64,000 nucleotides of DNA from Flavivirga algicola (GTDB lineage: Bacteria > Bacteroidota > Bacteroidia > Flavobacteriales > Flavobacteriaceae): NCBI RefSeq assembly GCF_012910715.1, contig NZ_JABBHF010000011.1:1-64000 (forward strand). The letters run 5' to 3'. Under the pieces are notes generated by a model. The model was not told the origin of the DNA. It worked only from the letters and a program-made list of their open reading frames with translations, and searched no databases. The translations under genes were made by a program, and so were the position numbers. This document shows positions 1 to 8,066 of the stretch, in pieces (position 1 is the stretch's first letter; the number at the start of each line of letters is the position of its first letter).

Positions 1-55
1 GCTCACGTATTCTATGATTAAAACAAATTTTTACCGATAAATTTATTAGTTTATT

Positions 56-1051
56 TCAAGCAGCATATTTTTTAATATCTACATAAGGGGTTCCTCTTTG
101 TACTACTGCAAAAACTCTGGCCAATAATTTATTTCTTATCACATTTATTGTGCTCCTTCTATTTTTACCTTCTTCGACTTTCTGCTCATAATATAATTTC
201 ATTTCAATATTATGTTGGATGGCTGTTTTAGCACACATATCCAGCAAACTCTTTATCTTTTTATTGGCATAGTGGCTTATCCTTGTCCTCTTTCGAATAC
301 TACTTCCTGAAGAATATGGAAATGGGGCTATTCCGCAATATGAAGCAAATTTCCGAGCATTCTTAAACTTCGTAAAACCGTTGGTATGAACGATTAAAAA
401 CAAAGCAGTTTGAGCACCTATACCTTTAATGCTGGTTATCAGTCTGTAATGCTCTTTTAGTTTAGAGCTACTATCAATGATATTCTTCATTTGACCTTCT
501 ATAGCTTTAATCTCAATTGACAAATATCGGATCAATTTCTTATGGGATTGAAAGAAAATCCTGTTTTCAACTCTACAAAACAGCCTCTGGTATTCTCCCA
601 ATGAATTTTTATAGCCTGCTCTGTGCTTTACCATTCGGTCACGAAGTGATAGTAGCCGTTTTAATTTATTAATTGCATTAGTAGGCATTTGAAACAGAGT
701 AATTTCATCCCTGAGCCTATATGCATATAAGGCTATTTTAGTGGCATCTATTTTATCGTTCTTACCTCGGACTATTCCCAAAGACTTTTTTATTTCCAGT
801 CCAGAGATCACTGCAAAGGAAATATTGTCTTCGGACAAAAACACGGACAACCCATGTGAATACAGTCCTGTATGTTCAAAAACAAATATCGTTTCCGTGT
901 TTAAATAACGTGTGTTCTTTCTCACCCATTTCAGCATTTTTCCATATCCTTTCAATGTGTTTTCAAAAACGTTGAACGCCTGACTACTATGAATCCTTAC
1001 ATCCAAAGTCAATTTACTAATGTCGATCCCTACCGTTTCTTTAATTTTCAT
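56..1051 (-). CDS. IS110-family DEDD transposase
   Basis: This 331-residue protein has the two IS110 domains. The N-terminal RuvC-like DEDD domain shows Asp10 in VGIDISK, Glu59 in VFEHTG, and Asp99 and Asp102 in KNDKIDA. The C-terminal Transposase_20 domain begins near ITSIKGIGAQTA (about 206) and carries a serine-rich PFPYSSGSSIRKR segment (about 243-255), which in this family holds the catalytic serine. Length is normal and no frameshift is visible, so the enzyme looks intact. Family members excise and insert the element through a circular intermediate, guided in characterised cases by an RNA from the element's own non-coding end. It starts at the ATG at 1051, followed upstream by the unusually long non-coding left end. 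Confidence 0.95.
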   Translation of the reverse strand: MKIKETVGIDISKLTLDVRIHSSQAFNVFENTLKGYGKMLKWVRKNTRYLNTETIFVFEHTGLYSHGLSVFLSEDNISFAVISGLEIKKSLGIVRGKNDKIDATKIALYAYRLRDEITLFQMPTNAINKLKRLLSLRDRMVKHRAGYKNSLGEYQRLFCRVENRIFFQSHKKLIRYLSIEIKAIEGQMKNIIDSSSKLKEHYRLITSIKGIGAQTALFLIVHTNGFTKFKNARKFASYCGIAPFPYSSGSSIRKRTRISHYANKKIKSLLDMCAKTAIQHNIEMKLYYEQKVEEGKNRRSTINVIRNKLLARVFAVVQRGTPYVDIKKYAA

Positions 1052-1082
1052 AATTTTATGTTTTAAGTTAATGGTTACATTG

Positions 1083-1260
1083 ACTAAAACCTTTAATAGG
1101 TAAACGCTATGATTCTATTTGGTCCTTTGTAACCAGTTTTAAAGAACGGAGACTAATACGTGAGATAGTTCTTGTTTACTAACGGGCGTGCAAGTTCACT
1201 CCGTTCTTTTTACTACCCTTAAAATTAATAACAATTTTAAAGGGTAAGAGTCTTCCCCAG
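1083..1260 (-). ncRNA. Candidate IS110 bridge RNA (left-end structured region)
   Basis: Read on the minus strand, the transposase's own direction, this untranslated segment has two stems. One is an almost perfect hairpin at 1214-1246 (arms tacccttaaaatt / aattttaaagggta). The other is an 11-bp perfect stem joining 1141-1151 with 1199-1209 (aaagaacggag / ctccgttcttt) that encloses a 47-base internal region. That internal region contains 1155-1164, whose complement is at 2-11 beyond the transposase stop. Known bridge RNAs lie upstream of the transposase, have large loops in stems, and pair with donor and target DNA. Exact ends are not determinable. The assignment is inference from position, fold and complementarity. 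Confidence 0.45.
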
Positions 1261-1342
1261 ACCCCATCTTTTTAACATAATTATAAATCCCTTTTTTAAT
1301 CTTTAATAAAAACAAATCTAAAGGACCTAGGCGTGGGCTCTC

Positions 1343-1474
1343 TTATTGTTCCAAGGTATACCAGTACCCCAACGGCAATAAGTTGAGTTCCATGCCTTTT
1401 TTGTTTCCATACATATAGGCTTTGAGATGATATCTCCTTTTTAAGGAACTAAACTTAAAATGTTTAACTAACAA
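1343..1474 (-). other. Short ORF or gene remnant of unknown nature beside the IS
   Basis: A minus-strand reading frame of 43 codons from a TTG at 1474 to a stop at 1343 ends with LNLLPLGYWYTLEQ. Its composition (many Tyr, Leu, Lys) looks more protein-like than random AT-rich DNA, but there is no ATG at its head and I recognise no family. It sits head to head with the 110-residue gene that starts at 1486, so the two would share a 12-base start region. It could be the tail of a gene broken near the IS, or simply leader DNA. Confidence 0.2.
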
Positions 1475-1485
1475 CGTTACATTTT

Positions 1486-1818
1486 ATGAAAAAAGAAGAC
1501 CACTTTGTGTTGCCCGATAGTTTTATACTACCACATTATGCCCTTATAGCCACATTAATAGTATTACTGGATAAGTCTGAGCTAAACCATGCCGTTAAGA
1601 AACATTGTAAAACGGGTTTAAGGGTTATTGGTATTATTCATGCTAATACGGGCTATAATACTGGTACCAACTTACTATTAAACAAAGAGTTTGATGCGTT
1701 TTTTGCATTATTCCCTAAAGCGTTTTTTAATAATAGGGAACTCATACCTGCTATTATGATTATTGAAAATATAGAACAATGTATTAAAAACAATTACCTA
1801 GAATGTGTTGATAGCTAG
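1486..1818 (+). CDS. Hypothetical protein, 110 residues
   Basis: I do not recognise this family. The product has no signal peptide, a hydrophobic stretch around residues 18-28 (YALIATLIVLLD) and another at IPAIMIIENIE (about 90-100). It contains an HANTGYNTGTN segment near the middle that could be a conserved loop. The ATG at 1486 is the first in the frame and a terminator hairpin follows the stop directly, which supports expression as a single-gene unit. The neighbouring IS110 element and repeat-rich DNA suggest an accessory locus. The function is unknown. Confidence 0.5.
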   Translation: MKKEDHFVLPDSFILPHYALIATLIVLLDKSELNHAVKKHCKTGLRVIGIIHANTGYNTGTNLLLNKEFDAFFALFPKAFFNNRELIPAIMIIENIEQCIKNNYLECVDS

Positions 1819-1862
1819 AGCCAAATAACATCTTTATTCGAGATGTTTTTGACTCTTTTTTT
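1817..1862 (+). terminator. Rho-independent terminator of the 110-residue gene
   Basis: An inverted repeat (aacatct / agatgtt, with outer agag / ctct pairing) around loop 1834-1840 is followed by a T run. The stem begins inside the stop codon region of the preceding gene. Confidence 0.7.
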
Positions 1863-1876
1863 ATGTAAGAAGGGGG

Positions 1877-2240
1877 AAGCAATGTCATTCAGACTACAAC
1901 AAAGAATCTCTCACCTAATATTGTTATGCCCAACTGGGCAAAGTCCTTTTAGATGCCTTTGTTGTTTATTATTCTGGATGACATTATTGTTTCCTGTTGT
2001 TTAAGAAAAGATTATCTGTTAACTAAAATTACATGTCATTCCAATCTAAGAATGAGGAGGCTGCCTAACGGCAATCAGGGAATCTCATCCTTCTGAGATT
2101 TCTCGTCACTCATGCTTCGCTCTGCCGAAATGACAAATAATTCAATATTAATCATTTACGCATGTTACCTATTTTGTTTAAAAAATGGTATTCTTAGATA
2201 TTTTCTTGTTTAGAGATTCTTCGCTTCGCTCTGAATGACA
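1877..2240. repeat. Intergenic region holding degenerate dispersed flavobacterial repeats
   Basis: This gene-free stretch contains several fragments of one repeat theme: gtcattc...gaatctctcac near 1880-1915, cattccaatctaagaatgagg at 2037-2058, aatctcatccttctgagattt at 2090-2110, cttcgctctgccgaaatgac at 2115-2134 and cttcgctctgaatgacag at 2221-2241. They are short inverted repeats of the kind scattered between genes elsewhere in this window (22.3, 43.3 and 62.8 kb). A 40-codon ORF from about 1881 reads through the repeat and is not credible as a gene. Confidence 0.55.
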
Positions 2241-2247
2241 GTAGGTT

Positions 2248-3459
2248 TTAAAAATACTTAGACAGACTAAATCTTAAAAAGCTATCTTCTCTAAAATTAG
2301 ACAGTATAAATTCGTTGGTATCTATAGAACTAAAAATTCTGGCTTCAACCTCTGCCGTCCAACTGCTTCCAAAGCGTCTGGAAGCTTCCATGCTAAATAT
2401 TTTACTACTGGATTCTAAGTCTGAAATGGCTCCAATTAAAATAGCCGTATCCTGGGTATCGTTAAAAGCAATTCTGCTCCCCAAAAACACATCGTTTTGT
2501 AAGGCATTTAAAGCCAATTCATCACGCTCATCATAAAGGTATTCACCTAACAACCCTATGTCTAACCCGTTGCCATCAATATTACTAAAAGTAAACTCCA
2601 AGCCTGCAACCATGGCAAAGAAATCTTGCGTTTTAGCGCTTCTGTAAATAGATTCCAGTTTCCATAAAAACGCATTGTGGGTAATCTGTAAATCGAGTCC
2701 TGTTTGATTAATTACTGGATAAAAAGCATTGATATTGCCTTGCTGATCGAAAGTAAATAGCGGTTCTCTCCCGTTGCCATAAAAATGAGTAAGCCCCACA
2801 TCAAAAGCCCCAAAATAGTGTTTCCACCTAAAAGCTAAATCCTGACGCCATTCTTCGGCGCCACTTTCGTATTGCAGATCATCTTTATCTATAACTACAG
2901 GGAATCTTAAACGGCCTTTTGCCCCAGAAAATGTTCGTTTTCTGTGATATGGCAAATAAAAGAAATCGAAACTTCCTATTTTATTGGTTGTATAGGTAAA
3001 TTGAACCATGGGTTGTCCTAACTTGTCTTCACCATCAAAAGACTCAACGGCATCGGTTTGGTTTATAATATCTACTAAGTGATTACTCTCTGCTACGCCC
3101 CAATATATTTTTTTAAGCCCTATGCTTAACTCCCAGTCTTTTTTTGCTTTTTGATAATAGAGTTCTCTTACATCCCAATGGGTTCGTTCATCATCAACAT
3201 CCAATCTAAAAAAACCTGTAAAATTTAGCTGCTCATAACCCTTATTCCAATCTAATGAATATTCTGGTGTAAAGGCCATGGAAGGAAAATGCGTTTTTTG
3301 ATTATCAAATGCCGCAGCATCGTAAAAGTATCTATATTCTGCTTCTACTTCCAGCTCGAAGTCCTGATTCATCTTTTTATCTTTATTTTGAGCATGAAAC
3401 ACACCAATGCTCAAAAAAAGAACTAAAATAATGGTACTAAATATTATTTTTTGATTCAT
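2248..3459 (-). CDS. Outer-membrane beta-barrel of an RND export module (DUF1302-like)
   Basis: The 403-residue product has a signal peptide (about 1-23, ending VFHAQ). The rest is rich in alternating aromatic strands such as YRYFYDAAAF, LNFTGFFRLDV and FLRFSLSKYF. The last residue is Phe after Lys-Tyr, the usual C-terminal signature of outer-membrane barrels. A KKIYWGVAESNHLVDIINQTD segment (116-136, given by its ends) resembles alginate-porin and DUF1302-type barrels. It is the third gene downstream of the TetR-controlled MMPL pump and the LolA-like protein, with a 132-base gap. By context it forms the outer-membrane part of a hydrophobic-substrate export or lipid-trafficking module. The substrate is unknown. 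Confidence 0.75.
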   Translation of the reverse strand: MNQKIIFSTIILVLFLSIGVFHAQNKDKKMNQDFELEVEAEYRYFYDAAAFDNQKTHFPSMAFTPEYSLDWNKGYEQLNFTGFFRLDVDDERTHWDVRELYYQKAKKDWELSIGLKKIYWGVAESNHLVDIINQTDAVESFDGEDKLGQPMVQFTYTTNKIGSFDFFYLPYHRKRTFSGAKGRLRFPVVIDKDDLQYESGAEEWRQDLAFRWKHYFGAFDVGLTHFYGNGREPLFTFDQQGNINAFYPVINQTGLDLQITHNAFLWKLESIYRSAKTQDFFAMVAGLEFTFSNIDGNGLDIGLLGEYLYDERDELALNALQNDVFLGSRIAFNDTQDTAILIGAISDLESSSKIFSMEASRRFGSSWTAEVEARIFSSIDTNEFILSNFREDSFLRFSLSKYF

Positions 3460-3591
3460 TCTATTTCATTAAAAAGCAACACCAAAAGGACTAATACCAA
3501 TCTTTACTTTCAATCAAATTAACCAAAAACGAAGAACATCTAAGAAAGCTCTAGTCTATGGCGTTGCTTTACTTGAGTTAGTCTATCAATC

Positions 3592-4356
3592 TCAACTTCT
3601 TTTTAAGGCGACTTGAGTAAAATCTTCATCGGAAAGATTTACATCAAAATTATAATCGCTAAATTCCAATATGGTTTCTTTTTTACTTTGGTGGTTTTTC
3701 ATAACAAACCTGGATGCTCTCCAAAACTTTTTCTTGTACAGTTTATACTCACTATAAACCAATGTTTTTAGTAGTGCATTTTTTCTATCGTAAAACTCAA
3801 CTCTTTCTAAGCGGTATCCTTTATCTTTATTATAGGTTACAAGACGTCTTGTGTATCCCGATTTTGGGTCTACAGGGTCTTGTTCTACAACTAAAAGGCT
3901 GCCTTTTTCTTCAAGAAACTTATACTTATATTTTTCAACTTCTTGTGATGATAAATCCTCATAAGCAAACTCACTTCCTACGAAAGGTCCCGATTTATTA
4001 TTAGATGAAATTCTTTTCACACGTTTAATAGATGGTAAAAACAACCACTGGTCATCTGAACCTACTTTATGTGTAAAGGTTAATGTAGAAGTTCCTTTAA
4101 CATCTTTAGGACTATTAAAAACGATCAGGGATTTATCACCATCTTCTGTAAGTTCTAATGTTTTTGTTGTAAGCGAACGTTGGCTGGTTTGACCATTTTT
4201 ATTTTTAAGGGTCATTTTTAAATTCACCATAGAACTCTTAAACCCTAAATCTGCCTGTTCTGCTGCTTTAGCAATTTTTAACCCGCGCTCTTCAGGAGTT
4301 TGAGCCTGCATTCCAAATGCGATTAATACTGTTAATACGAAAACTATTTTCTTCAT
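3592..4356 (-). CDS. Outer-membrane lipoprotein-sorting protein (LolA-like, PF17131 type)
   Basis: A periplasmic protein of 254 residues with a cleavable signal peptide (about 1-18, ending GMQAQ). The motifs FNSPKDVKGTSTLTFTH, QWLFLPSIKRVKRIS and SGPFVGSEFAYEDL are diagnostic of the LolA-fold family found next to RND pumps of the MMPL type. Members are thought to carry a lipid or hydrophobic ligand across the periplasm between pump and outer membrane. The gene lies 22 bases after the pump gene and is almost certainly cotranscribed with it under TetR control. It is not the housekeeping LolA, which is not seen in this window. Confidence 0.88.
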   Translation of the reverse strand: MKKIVFVLTVLIAFGMQAQTPEERGLKIAKAAEQADLGFKSSMVNLKMTLKNKNGQTSQRSLTTKTLELTEDGDKSLIVFNSPKDVKGTSTLTFTHKVGSDDQWLFLPSIKRVKRISSNNKSGPFVGSEFAYEDLSSQEVEKYKYKFLEEKGSLLVVEQDPVDPKSGYTRRLVTYNKDKGYRLERVEFYDRKNALLKTLVYSEYKLYKKKFWRASRFVMKNHQSKKETILEFSDYNFDVNLSDEDFTQVALKRS

Positions 4357-4378
4357 TTTTTTATGTTTAATAATTAAT

Positions 4379-6757
4379 TTATTTATCTAAAGCTATTTGG
4401 GCTTCATTTATATTTTTTGCTACAGTGGCCTCTTTTCTGCTAGTAAGAATCAATAATGATGGCAGTAAGATAAAATCTATTATAAGTGCTGCCAAAATGA
4501 TAATAACTGTAATTCTGGCCATATAACTATTTAATGCAAATGACGATGTTGACAATACAGAAAACCCTGCCAATAAAACAATGGTAGTTGTTACGAGTGC
4601 TTTACCCACAGTCTCAAAAGCATATACCACGGCTTGTTTAGCATCGTAACCCAACTCACGCCTGGCTCTTAAAAACTTACTCATAAAGTGTACGGTGTCG
4701 TCTACTATAATACCTAAAGTCATCCCAAAAACGATAACCATTCCTGTATTTATTTGTGCCTTATAGAGTGCCCAAATACCAAAACCAACCAGGACAGGAG
4801 TTACATTCGGAATGATACTTAACAAACCTAATTTGAAATTTTTTAGAGCCAACATCAACACCAAGGAAATTAATATAAGCGCAATAATGTTTCCTTTTAG
4901 CATACTGTCTGCTTGCCTAAACCCTAGTTTAGAAAACATAAGCGTTGGGCTTACAGCCATGGTATGCATCGCTTCTGGAGTGTTGTTTTTTAGCCAATCT
5001 TCACCTTTTTTTGCAAAAGCAATCATTTCGGCACTTGAAACATTCTCAATTGTTACTGTTACTCTGGTTTCGGATTTATCTACGTTAATTTGATTATTTA
5101 AATCCAACCCGAAAGGCAAAGACAATTCATAAAGTAATAAATACTGGGCTGCTTCCTCTCTATTATCGGGAATACGGTAGAAACTTTCATCATCACCGTG
5201 CATTGATCTATTAACACGTCGAGCCACTTCACTAAAGGCATTAACATGTATAACTTCAGGCTGTTCATTAAGCCAATTTTCAAAAGCATTTAAATTTTTA
5301 AGATATTCTGGATTGTTAATCCCGCCACTTTCTCCACTTCCTACAGAATATTCAATATTATAAATACCTGTTAAATGATCCTTTATATAGTCGGTATCTG
5401 TCCTAAATTGAACCGATTCATCAAAATAATTTACAAATTCGTCATTGAACGTATTCTTTGTCGCTAGATAAGTCAGTCCACCAATTATCAAGAAAGAGAT
5501 AATTGTTAATCTAATAGGTTGTTTCACTACATAATTTCCTAAACCAGCATACCAATTTTTACGTACAACGGTCGACTCTTTTCTAACTTTAGATTTAACT
5601 GGTAAAACAGCCATCAACGCTGGGAGCGTTGTTGTAGAATAAAGAAACGCCATTAACATACCAAAAGCTGTGATATTTCCTAAATCCCAAAACGGTGGTA
5701 CGTCCCCAAAATTCATAGTTAAGAACCCGATTACTGTTGTTAAACTCGTAATAAATACAGGCATAAAATTTAAACGCATAGACTCTTTTAATGCGTCTAC
5801 TTTATTAAGACCATCTTTACGCATCTTTTGAAGCATGGTAACAAGTATATGGATACTGTCTGCAACAGCCAACGTAAGGATCATGGTTGGAAATACTGCT
5901 GAAGGTGGTGTCATTTTAATACCCATTAAGCCAACAAAGCCTACAGCACTCATTATAGAAAACATGACCACCACTAAAGTAGCTAGAGTGCTCCAAATAT
6001 TTCTGGTTAAAATAAATGTGGTTATAATAACGATGATCAACATGATCATGGTTAATGCCATATCTTTCATTGAAGACTCAAAGAAAGCGGTGTTCATTGG
6101 TATTAAGCCTGAGGTATGCACTTCGAAATTCGGATGTTTTTCCTTAAAATCAGAAATCATATTTCTAACAAAAGGTGTCACCTCTCCTGGTATTTCATTG
6201 ATATCTTCTCCAGGAAGCCTAACCGTTATATTAATGGCCGTAACACTCCCTTCTTCATTAAGTATTCTGTTAACAAGTAGTGGTTCTTTTAAAGCTTTTT
6301 CTTTAATTTCCAATATTTCGGCATCCGTTTTTAAAGATGACTCATAAGATAAATCGTCCACATATAAATCATCGCCATCTGCACTTGTATGCTGAAAGTT
6401 AGTTAATGCATCTACTCTGGATGAATATGGGGTATTCCATGCCTCGGCAGTTAATTCTTCTATAGCTGTAAGGTTTTCTTTTGTAAACAGATTACCATTA
6501 GATGGGGATAAAACAAGGATGACATTATCATCTTTAGTATACTTTTCTTGTAAAGCGTCAAAAGCCTCTAGCTCTGGGTTCGCTTTACTAAAGAAAACAT
6601 GATAGTCTCCATCAAACTCCATACTTCCTTGAGAGCCTAACCCCAAGGCTAATGTTAATGAAACCAATAACACAGGCCACTTATATTTTATGACGAAGTT
6701 GGCCCAATTTCTGGTAAAAACAGTGGTAGCATTTCTTGCTTTTTTAATAGCATTCAT
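4379..6757 (-). CDS. MMPL/RND-family transporter (COG1033 type)
   Basis: The 792-residue protein has the RND architecture in two halves. A first TM near 25-45 is followed by a periplasmic domain (FFSKANPELEAFDALQEKY), then a six-helix block containing LAVADSIHILVTM. A second periplasmic domain follows, then a second block with GMTLGIIVDDTVHFMSKFLRARRE. The paired Asp residues in that last motif fit proton-coupled transport. This length and style match MMPL proteins that move lipids or other hydrophobic compounds rather than HAE1 drug pumps. It is first in the operon behind a promoter bearing GACCAGTC operators for the upstream TetR regulator. The substrate is not deducible. Confidence 0.9.
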   Translation of the reverse strand: MNAIKKARNATTVFTRNWANFVIKYKWPVLLVSLTLALGLGSQGSMEFDGDYHVFFSKANPELEAFDALQEKYTKDDNVILVLSPSNGNLFTKENLTAIEELTAEAWNTPYSSRVDALTNFQHTSADGDDLYVDDLSYESSLKTDAEILEIKEKALKEPLLVNRILNEEGSVTAINITVRLPGEDINEIPGEVTPFVRNMISDFKEKHPNFEVHTSGLIPMNTAFFESSMKDMALTMIMLIIVIITTFILTRNIWSTLATLVVVMFSIMSAVGFVGLMGIKMTPPSAVFPTMILTLAVADSIHILVTMLQKMRKDGLNKVDALKESMRLNFMPVFITSLTTVIGFLTMNFGDVPPFWDLGNITAFGMLMAFLYSTTTLPALMAVLPVKSKVRKESTVVRKNWYAGLGNYVVKQPIRLTIISFLIIGGLTYLATKNTFNDEFVNYFDESVQFRTDTDYIKDHLTGIYNIEYSVGSGESGGINNPEYLKNLNAFENWLNEQPEVIHVNAFSEVARRVNRSMHGDDESFYRIPDNREEAAQYLLLYELSLPFGLDLNNQINVDKSETRVTVTIENVSSAEMIAFAKKGEDWLKNNTPEAMHTMAVSPTLMFSKLGFRQADSMLKGNIIALILISLVLMLALKNFKLGLLSIIPNVTPVLVGFGIWALYKAQINTGMVIVFGMTLGIIVDDTVHFMSKFLRARRELGYDAKQAVVYAFETVGKALVTTTIVLLAGFSVLSTSSFALNSYMARITVIIILAALIIDFILLPSLLILTSRKEATVAKNINEAQIALDK

Positions 6758-6773
6758 ATTAGTGATTTAAATA

Positions 6774-6810
6774 GTTGACCAGTCGTTTTTATATATGACT
6801 GATCTGGTTA
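6774..6810 (-). promoter_or_regulatory. TetR operator cluster just upstream of the RND gene
   Basis: GTTGACCAGTCGTTTTT at 6774-6790 and the looser ATGACTGATCTGGTTA at 6795-6810 share the GACcaGTC core seen at the tetR promoter. They lie within 55 bases of the pump start codon, where a bound repressor would block transcription. Confidence 0.6.
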
Positions 6811-6880
6811 ATAATTTATCTTTTATATTAAAGACGATTTTTATATTTATAATAGGGACAAATAAAGTTAATATTTTAAT

Positions 6881-6900
6881 AGTTGACCAGTCAACTAGTT
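6881..6900 (-). promoter_or_regulatory. TetR operator, best palindrome
   Basis: AGTTGAC-CA-GTCAACT at 6881-6896 is a perfect palindrome with 7-base arms and a two-base centre, immediately followed by CTAGTT-type sequence also present at the tetR promoter. It lies in the 160-base gap between tetR and the pump gene, so it is placed to control the export operon. Confidence 0.7.
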
Positions 6901-6916
6901 ATGGTTAAAAAAACAA

Positions 6917-7507
6917 TCAAAGTATATTCTTGACCATAGCCATAAAATTATCTATAGGTTCTGCACTTTGTTTTTCTTTCATGCTAATCATAGATCCCTT
7001 TCCTGCATCCTCAATAAAAGTGGCTATAACATATGCTTCCATATTTATCTTCACCTCACCTAGTTCTTGGGCCTCTTTAATCACATCGGCAATTATCGAT
7101 AACATTGTTTCTTCCTTGACTAAAATAGCAGTTCTTATATTTTCATTATGTTCTGCCATTTCACTTGCTAAATTACAAGCCATACAGCCCATCTGACAAT
7201 TCAAGTTATTTTTTAAAACATCAACTCTGAATTCATAAAAATCTATAAGCCTTTGTTTTGGGGTTACAGATTTATCGCCCAACATTTCTCTTGCTGTAAC
7301 CAAATGCGTATCAAAATATTTATTTATAGCTTTAACTGCAAAATCTTCCTTAGACTCGAAATAAAAATAAAAAGACCCCTTTGGCACATCGGCAGCCTTT
7401 ACGATGTCATTAACACTCGTCCCGTTATACCCTTTACTCCATAGGATTTCCATTCCCTTTTCTAAAAGGAAATCTGCTTTGGCATCATGTTTAACAGTTT
7501 TAAGCAT
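6917..7507 (-). CDS. TetR/AcrR-family repressor of the RND module
   Basis: The 196-residue protein has a canonical N-terminal HTH (GYNGTSVNDIVKAADVPKGSFYFYFESKEDF, about 25-55, given by its ends). A C-terminal ligand domain carries a CQMGCMACNLASEMA segment with three closely spaced cysteines that could sense thiol-reactive compounds. It is transcribed in the same direction as, and upstream of, the pump genes. GACCAGTC-type operators occur both before its own start (7531-7549) and before the pump gene, so autoregulation plus repression of the export operon is the simplest reading. The effector is unknown. Confidence 0.9.
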   Translation of the reverse strand: MLKTVKHDAKADFLLEKGMEILWSKGYNGTSVNDIVKAADVPKGSFYFYFESKEDFAVKAINKYFDTHLVTAREMLGDKSVTPKQRLIDFYEFRVDVLKNNLNCQMGCMACNLASEMAEHNENIRTAILVKEETMLSIIADVIKEAQELGEVKINMEAYVIATFIEDAGKGSMISMKEKQSAEPIDNFMAMVKNIL

Positions 7508-7530
7508 AAAATAAAATTCAATACAAAAAT

Positions 7531-7549
7531 ATGACCAGTCGTCTAGTTA
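7531..7549 (-). promoter_or_regulatory. TetR operator at the tetR promoter
   Basis: ATGACCAGTCGTCTAGTTA carries the same GACCAGTC core and CTAGTT flank as the sites before the pump gene. It lies 24 bases upstream of the tetR start codon, consistent with autoregulation. Confidence 0.6.
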
Positions 7550-7587
7550 ATCCAAATTTTAAATGTTAAAATTTTTATAAACGCAGA

Positions 7588-7617
7588 AAAGGTCGCCAAT
7601 TAAAGCAACCTTTTTTA
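7588..7617 (-). terminator. Probable terminator after the cupredoxin-like gene
   Basis: An imperfect hairpin aaaggtcgc / gcaaccttt flanked by A and T runs lies 18 bases past the stop of the minus-strand gene at 7635-8018. It also separates that gene from tetR. Confidence 0.45.
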
Positions 7618-7634
7618 CTACTAATTAATCAATA

Positions 7635-8018
7635 CTACTTTACTGTAAGCGTGTATTGTGGTGTTGGATTTAACGGACAGAAATAAACATACTCTCCTTT
7701 TGTTAACTTAGTAACCTTTGTTTTTTCAACCTTTCCTTCTTTAACAACTGTAGTTACATAAGCTGTTTTGATATGGTTTTCTGGTTTACTTGCATCTTTA
7801 CCTTTAGGTACTAATACTAAACCAACTTCTTTAGCTGCGTGATTGTTAAACACTTCAAACACATAAGATCCTTCACTTAATGTTAAAGCTTTTTGGGTAA
7901 ACTCGCCCTTAGTTTGTTCTAAGGATACTGTTTTTACATCCTTTTTCATGGCATCCTGTGCATTTGTATTTATTGTAAATGCTAATGCGATTACTAAAAT
8001 TGAAATGATTCTTTTCAT
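7635..8018 (-). CDS. Cupredoxin-like periplasmic protein
   Basis: The 127-residue product has a signal peptide (about 1-20, ending NTNAQ). A small beta-sandwich domain follows, in which His60 (FNNHAAKEVG) and Cys114 (YVYFCPLNPTPQYTLTV) sit where cupredoxins carry copper ligands. The usual second His and Met after the Cys are not obvious, so a blue-copper site is possible but incomplete. It lies 48 bases downstream of the AhpD-like gene on the same strand and is probably cotranscribed, which suggests a role in oxidative or metal stress. The fold assignment is moderately certain and the function uncertain. Confidence 0.65.
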   Translation of the reverse strand: MKRIISILVIALAFTINTNAQDAMKKDVKTVSLEQTKGEFTQKALTLSEGSYVFEVFNNHAAKEVGLVLVPKGKDASKPENHIKTAYVTTVVKEGKVEKTKVTKLTKGEYVYFCPLNPTPQYTLTVK

Positions 8019-8066
8019 GATTTTAAAAAATTTATTAGTGATTATTATTTATTGATTTATTTTTAT

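Larger units (their letters stand above)
1..1260 (-). mobile_element. IS110-family insertion sequence (right end probably cut by the window start)
   Basis: The element comprises the transposase gene at 56-1051 and a non-coding left end of about 200-280 bases upstream of it. IS110 elements lack obvious terminal inverted repeats, so the outer limits cannot be read from one copy. I bound it at the window start and just past the last folded segment near 1260. A 10-base sequence at 2-11 recurs inverted at 1155-1164 inside the left end. The true right end may lie before base 1. Confidence 0.75.

Noticed and set aside
1107-1114. 8-base match ctatgatt between 12-19 and 1107-1114 as an IS110 guide
   Set aside because: Eight bases in AT-rich DNA can match by chance, and its order relative to the 10-base match is opposite to that in known bridge RNAs. 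It is mentioned only in support, not as its own claim.
1881-2005. 40-codon plus-strand frame in the intergenic repeats
   Set aside because: Its sequence is that of the dispersed repeat itself; codons reflect the palindromes and no promoter is seen.
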